From: Cryptosporangium phraense
Lineage (GTDB): Bacteria > Actinomycetota > Actinomycetes > Mycobacteriales > Cryptosporangiaceae
Direction: 5' to 3'
NCBI RefSeq assembly: GCF_006912135.1
Contig: NZ_VIRS01000008.1
Coordinates: forward strand, 124,001-188,000
DNA length: 64,000 bases
Shown here: piece after piece, positions 61,462-64,000 of the stretch
Layout of the letters: the number at the start of each line of letters is the position of its first letter
Numbering within the stretch: position 1 is the stretch's first letter
Program-made: the position numbers and the translations under genes
The notes under the pieces: generated by a model
Seen by the model: the letters and a program-made list of their open reading frames with translations, nothing else
The model's database searches: none
What the model was told of the DNA's origin: nothing

Positions 61462-62399
61462 TCGTCGAGGCGCGGGATCTCCGGAAGGAGTTCGTCGTCC
61501 GGACGAAGGCCGGGCGGTTCCGCCGGACGCGGCGGACCGTGGCCGCGGTCGACGGGGTGGACCTGGGGATCGAGCCGGGCGAGATGGTCGGGTACCTCGG
61601 GCCGAACGGGGCCGGGAAGTCGACGACGCTGAAGATGCTGACCGGGATCCTCGTGCCGTCGGCCGGGCACGTGCGGGTGTGCGGGCTCGCGCCGGTACCG
61701 GAGCGGACGCGGCTGACCCGGCGGATCGGCGCGGTGTTCGGTCAGCGGAGCCAACTGTGGTGGGATCTGCCGCTCGCCGACTCGTTCGCGCTGCTGCGGG
61801 CGGTGTACCGGGTCGGTGCGGCCGACCACGCGCGCCGGCTCTCCGAGTGCGTCGAGCTCCTGGAAATGGAGCCGTTCCTCCGGACGCCGGTCCGGCAGCT
61901 GTCGCTGGGCCAGCGGATGCGGGGCGAGCTGACCGCCGCGCTCCTGCACGACCCGTCGCTGTTGTTCCTGGACGAGCCCACGATCGGGCTCGACGTCGTC
62001 AGCAAGGAGGCCGTGCGCGGGTTCCTGGCTGAGCTGAACCAGCGCTACGGGACGACGCTCGTGCTCACCACGCACGACCTGGCCGACATCGAGCGGCTGT
62101 GCGGGCGGCTCGTGGTGATCGATCACGGCCGGGTCGTGCACGACGGCACGCTGGCCGCGCTGCACGCCCGCTACGGCTCGCGGCGGCGGCTCGTCGTCGA
62201 GCTCGACTCGCCCGGCCCGCCGTTGAGCGTCCCCGGAGCGTCCACCGAGGTGGTGGAGGCGGAAGGACGGCGGCAGACCCTCGCCCTCGACGGCCCGCTG
62301 CCCGCGGTGGTGGCGGCCGTGGCCGCCGCCGCACCTCTCCGAGACCTCCGCGTCGTGGAACCCGCCATCGAAGACGTGATCCGGAAGCTGTGGTCCTAG
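61458..62399 (+). CDS. ABC transporter ATP-binding protein (exporter)
   Basis: A 313-residue ATPase. Walker A is GPNGAGKST at 48-56, Q-loop VFGQRSQLWWDLP, signature LSLGQRMRGEL, Walker B LLFLDEPTIGLD, and the H-loop is in TTHDLADIE. The QRSQLWWDLP segment is characteristic of the COG4586 ATPase that serves these paired permeases. About 80 C-terminal residues form an extra domain. The start ATG 61458 overlaps the permease stop by four bases. It converges on the DUF3043 gene, stops overlapping. Confidence 0.95.
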   Translation: MIVEARDLRKEFVVRTKAGRFRRTRRTVAAVDGVDLGIEPGEMVGYLGPNGAGKSTTLKMLTGILVPSAGHVRVCGLAPVPERTRLTRRIGAVFGQRSQLWWDLPLADSFALLRAVYRVGAADHARRLSECVELLEMEPFLRTPVRQLSLGQRMRGELTAALLHDPSLLFLDEPTIGLDVVSKEAVRGFLAELNQRYGTTLVLTTHDLADIERLCGRLVVIDHGRVVHDGTLAALHARYGSRRRLVVELDSPGPPLSVPGASTEVVEAEGRRQTLALDGPLPAVVAAVAAAAPLRDLRVVEPAIEDVIRKLWS

Positions 62400-63007
62400 A
62401 CCTTGTCGCCGACCTTTACCTGGGGCGACGGCGAGCGCATGCGACGGAACTGGACGCTGCGCATGACGCCGTAGAAGCTCAGGCTGCCCAGCTTGTCGGG
62501 CGCGTTCGGGAACCGCTCGCGGACGTTCTTCCGGATCAGGCGCGAGATCAGGAAGACGTCGGCGAGGATCGCGACGATCAGCAGCAGCCACAGGATGTTC
62601 GCCCCGAACCGCACCGGAGCCGGCCACTGCGGCTGCGAGAACAGCAGCACGGCCAGCGCCCCGATCAGGAAGTACGAGCCGACGTTGCGCCGCGAGTCGA
62701 TCAGGTCGCGGACGAGCCGCCTGACCGGCCCCTTGTCGCGGCCGGTCAAGTACTTCTCGTCGCCGCGGCGCATGCCCTCGTACGCGGCCGACCGCTCCTC
62801 GCGCATCTTCGTGCGCATCGCGGCCTTGGCTTCCTTCTTGTCCGTCGGCGCCGACGTCATCGCCCGCGGACGGCTGTTCGCGGTGCGCTTCGGCGTCGGC
62901 GCGCCCTTCGGGGCGGTGTAAGCCCGGCCCGAGGGCTGGATGACCGGTTCGACCGTCTCCGGGACGTCCTCGGAGGCGGGGGCGGACTTTCGACGGAGGA
63001 GGCTCAC
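62396..63007 (-). CDS. DUF3043 membrane protein
   Basis: A 203-residue protein with GTG 63007 (VSLLRRKSAPASED). It has a long basic N-terminal region (GRAYTAPKGAPTPKRTANSRPR, TDKKEAKAAMRTKMREERSAAYEGMRRGDEKYLTGRDKGPVRRLVRD), then two membrane helices (YFLIGALAVLLFSQPQ and ANILWLLLIVAILADVFLISRL). It ends in a basic cytoplasmic tail. An alternative ATG 63040 overlaps the nadA stop as ATGA and would couple the two genes; both starts are possible. Function unknown. Confidence 0.9.
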   Translation of the reverse strand: MSLLRRKSAPASEDVPETVEPVIQPSGRAYTAPKGAPTPKRTANSRPRAMTSAPTDKKEAKAAMRTKMREERSAAYEGMRRGDEKYLTGRDKGPVRRLVRDLIDSRRNVGSYFLIGALAVLLFSQPQWPAPVRFGANILWLLLIVAILADVFLISRLIRKNVRERFPNAPDKLGSLSFYGVMRSVQFRRMRSPSPQVKVGDKV

Positions 63008-63036
63008 CTGACCAGCGTATCGGCCGGTCGAGCGGT

Positions 63037-64000
63037 TCATCCGGGCAGCGCCAGCATTTGATCCAGCGCAAGACGGGCGAAGTGGGCCGTATCGGCATCG
63101 ACCGTGATCCGGTTGACGACCTCGCCCCGGGCCAGCGACTCGAGCGACCACACCAGGTGCGGCAGGTCGATCCGGTTCATCGTCGAGCAGAAGCACACCG
63201 TGCGGTCGAGGAACACGATCGTCTTGTCCGGGTGCGCCAGGGCCAGGCGGCGGACCAGGTTCAGCTCGGTGCCGATCGCCCAGGTCGAGCCGGCCGGGGC
63301 CGCGTCGAGCGTCTTGATGATGAACTCGGTCGAGCCGACCAGGTCGGCCGCCGTGACGACTTCGTGCCGGCACTCCGGGTGCACGAGCACGTTCACACCG
63401 GGGATGCGGGTGCGGACGTCGGTCACCGAGTCGAGCGTGAACCGGCCGTGCACCGAGCAGTGCCCGCGCCAGAGGATCATCGACGCGTCGCGGAGCTGCT
63501 GCGGGGTCAGGCCGCCGCCCGGCTTGTGCGGGTCGAACAGCACGCAGTCGTCCAAGCCGAGGCCGAGCTCGAGAACGGCGGTGTTCCGGCCGAGGTGCTG
63601 GTCGGGCAGGAACAGCACCTTCTCGCCCTGGGTGAACGCCCAGTCCAGCGCCTTCTTCGCGTTGGACGACGTGCAGATCGTGCCGCCGTGGCGTCCGGTG
63701 AACGCCTTGATCGCGGCCGAAGAGTTCATGTAGCTGACCGGCACCGTGGTGTTCGCGACGCCGGCGTCCTGCAGGACCTCCCAGGCCTCGTCGACCTGCT
63801 GGGCGGTGGCCATGTCGGCCATCGAGCACCCGGCGCCCAGGTCGGGGAGGATCACCTGCTGGTCCGGCCCGGTCAGGATGTCGGCCGACTCGGCCATGAA
63901 GTGCACGCCGCAGAACACGATGTACTCGGCGTCCGGACGGGCGGCGGCGTCGCGGGCGAGCTTGAACGAGTCGCCGGTCACGTCGGCGAACTGGATGACC
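63037..64000 (-). CDS. nadA: Quinolinate synthase (partial, N-terminus outside window)
   Basis: It condenses iminoaspartate with dihydroxyacetone phosphate to quinolinate for NAD synthesis, using a [4Fe-4S] cluster. About 320 C-terminal residues are visible and the start lies past base 64000. Cluster cysteines are in LGAGCSMADMA, VHPECRHEV and VCFCSTMNRI, and the substrate residues in VSYMNSSAAIKAF and TSSNAKKAL. The reading frame is open to the window edge (VIQFADVTGDSFK). The gene's stop overlaps the possible DUF3043 ATG. Confidence 0.97.
   Translation of the reverse strand, partial: VIQFADVTGDSFKLARDAAARPDAEYIVFCGVHFMAESADILTGPDQQVILPDLGAGCSMADMATAQQVDEAWEVLQDAGVANTTVPVSYMNSSAAIKAFTGRHGGTICTSSNAKKALDWAFTQGEKVLFLPDQHLGRNTAVLELGLGLDDCVLFDPHKPGGGLTPQQLRDASMILWRGHCSVHGRFTLDSVTDVRTRIPGVNVLVHPECRHEVVTAADLVGSTEFIIKTLDAAPAGSTWAIGTELNLVRRLALAHPDKTIVFLDRTVCFCSTMNRIDLPHLVWSLESLARGEVVNRITVDADTAHFARLALDQMLALPG

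Overview
The window is a very GC-rich (about 70% or more) chromosomal segment of an actinobacterium. Start codons are often GTG (one TTG). The gene set is typical of the phylum: homodimeric aceE beside a DUF3052 gene and a 1-Cys AhpE peroxiredoxin, two glutamine synthetases flanking glnE, an RNase H/phosphatase fusion, an MctP-type permease with its DUF3311 partner, and actinobacterial-style rnpB. Gene content and broad order match the Mycobacterium tuberculosis stretch from aceE (Rv2241) to cobT (Rv2207). The accessory genes point to a soil actinomycete outside the mycobacteria; the genus cannot be fixed from sequence alone.

Layout. 1-4100: aceE (cut by the window edge), a YjbQ protein, DUF3052, ahpE and tRNA-Val(UAC). 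4100-5400: a lower-GC scar behind the tRNA with a transposase relic. 5440-11617 (minus strand): a three-gene unit of a GCS2/circularly permuted ATP-grasp fusion, an asparagine-synthase-like amidotransferase and an S9 peptidase, which looks like a small amidated-peptide pathway. 11856-19515: an epimerase, a repeat-rich membrane protein with a decayed paralogue fragment behind it, a small membrane protein, a phosphotransferase, then the conserved Nif3 / zinc-ribbon / RNase H-phosphatase operon. 19634-24546: DUF3311-MctP, TauE, rnpB, a TPR protein and an ACT protein.

24697-25632 is a compact accessory pair: a Sec-secreted, basic, four-cysteine protein resembling BECR-fold ribonuclease toxins, overlapped by a gene for a small acidic protein. 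25635-27705 holds an SDR and a divergent TetR gene around a perfect operator, then two small genes, one with a hairpin over its ribosome-binding site. 27707-39707 is the panB / glnA2 / glutamine amidotransferase / glnE / glnA1 nitrogen block, interrupted by a polytopic membrane protein, a degenerate HTH gene and a PrmC-like methyltransferase. 39882-49551 is the lipoate and 2-oxoacid dehydrogenase block (lipA, lipB, sucB, lpd) with small membrane and accessory proteins and a kinase-like fragment. 49691-58574 has pepA, gcvT, a large disordered membrane protein and the overlapping cobU-cobT-cobS operon. 58601-64000 ends with an aldo/keto reductase, an ABC-2 exporter (two permeases and an ATPase), a DUF3043 protein and nadA, cut by the right edge.

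Functionally, aceE, sucB, lpd, lipA and lipB together make and lipoylate the 2-oxoacid dehydrogenase complexes. GlnE is expected to adenylylate GlnA1 on a tyrosine that GlnA2 lacks, and both glnA genes carry GlnR-like motifs upstream. The least explained parts are the amidoligase/amidotransferase/peptidase unit, the secreted toxin-like pair, the repeat-expanded proteins and the kinase-like fragment.
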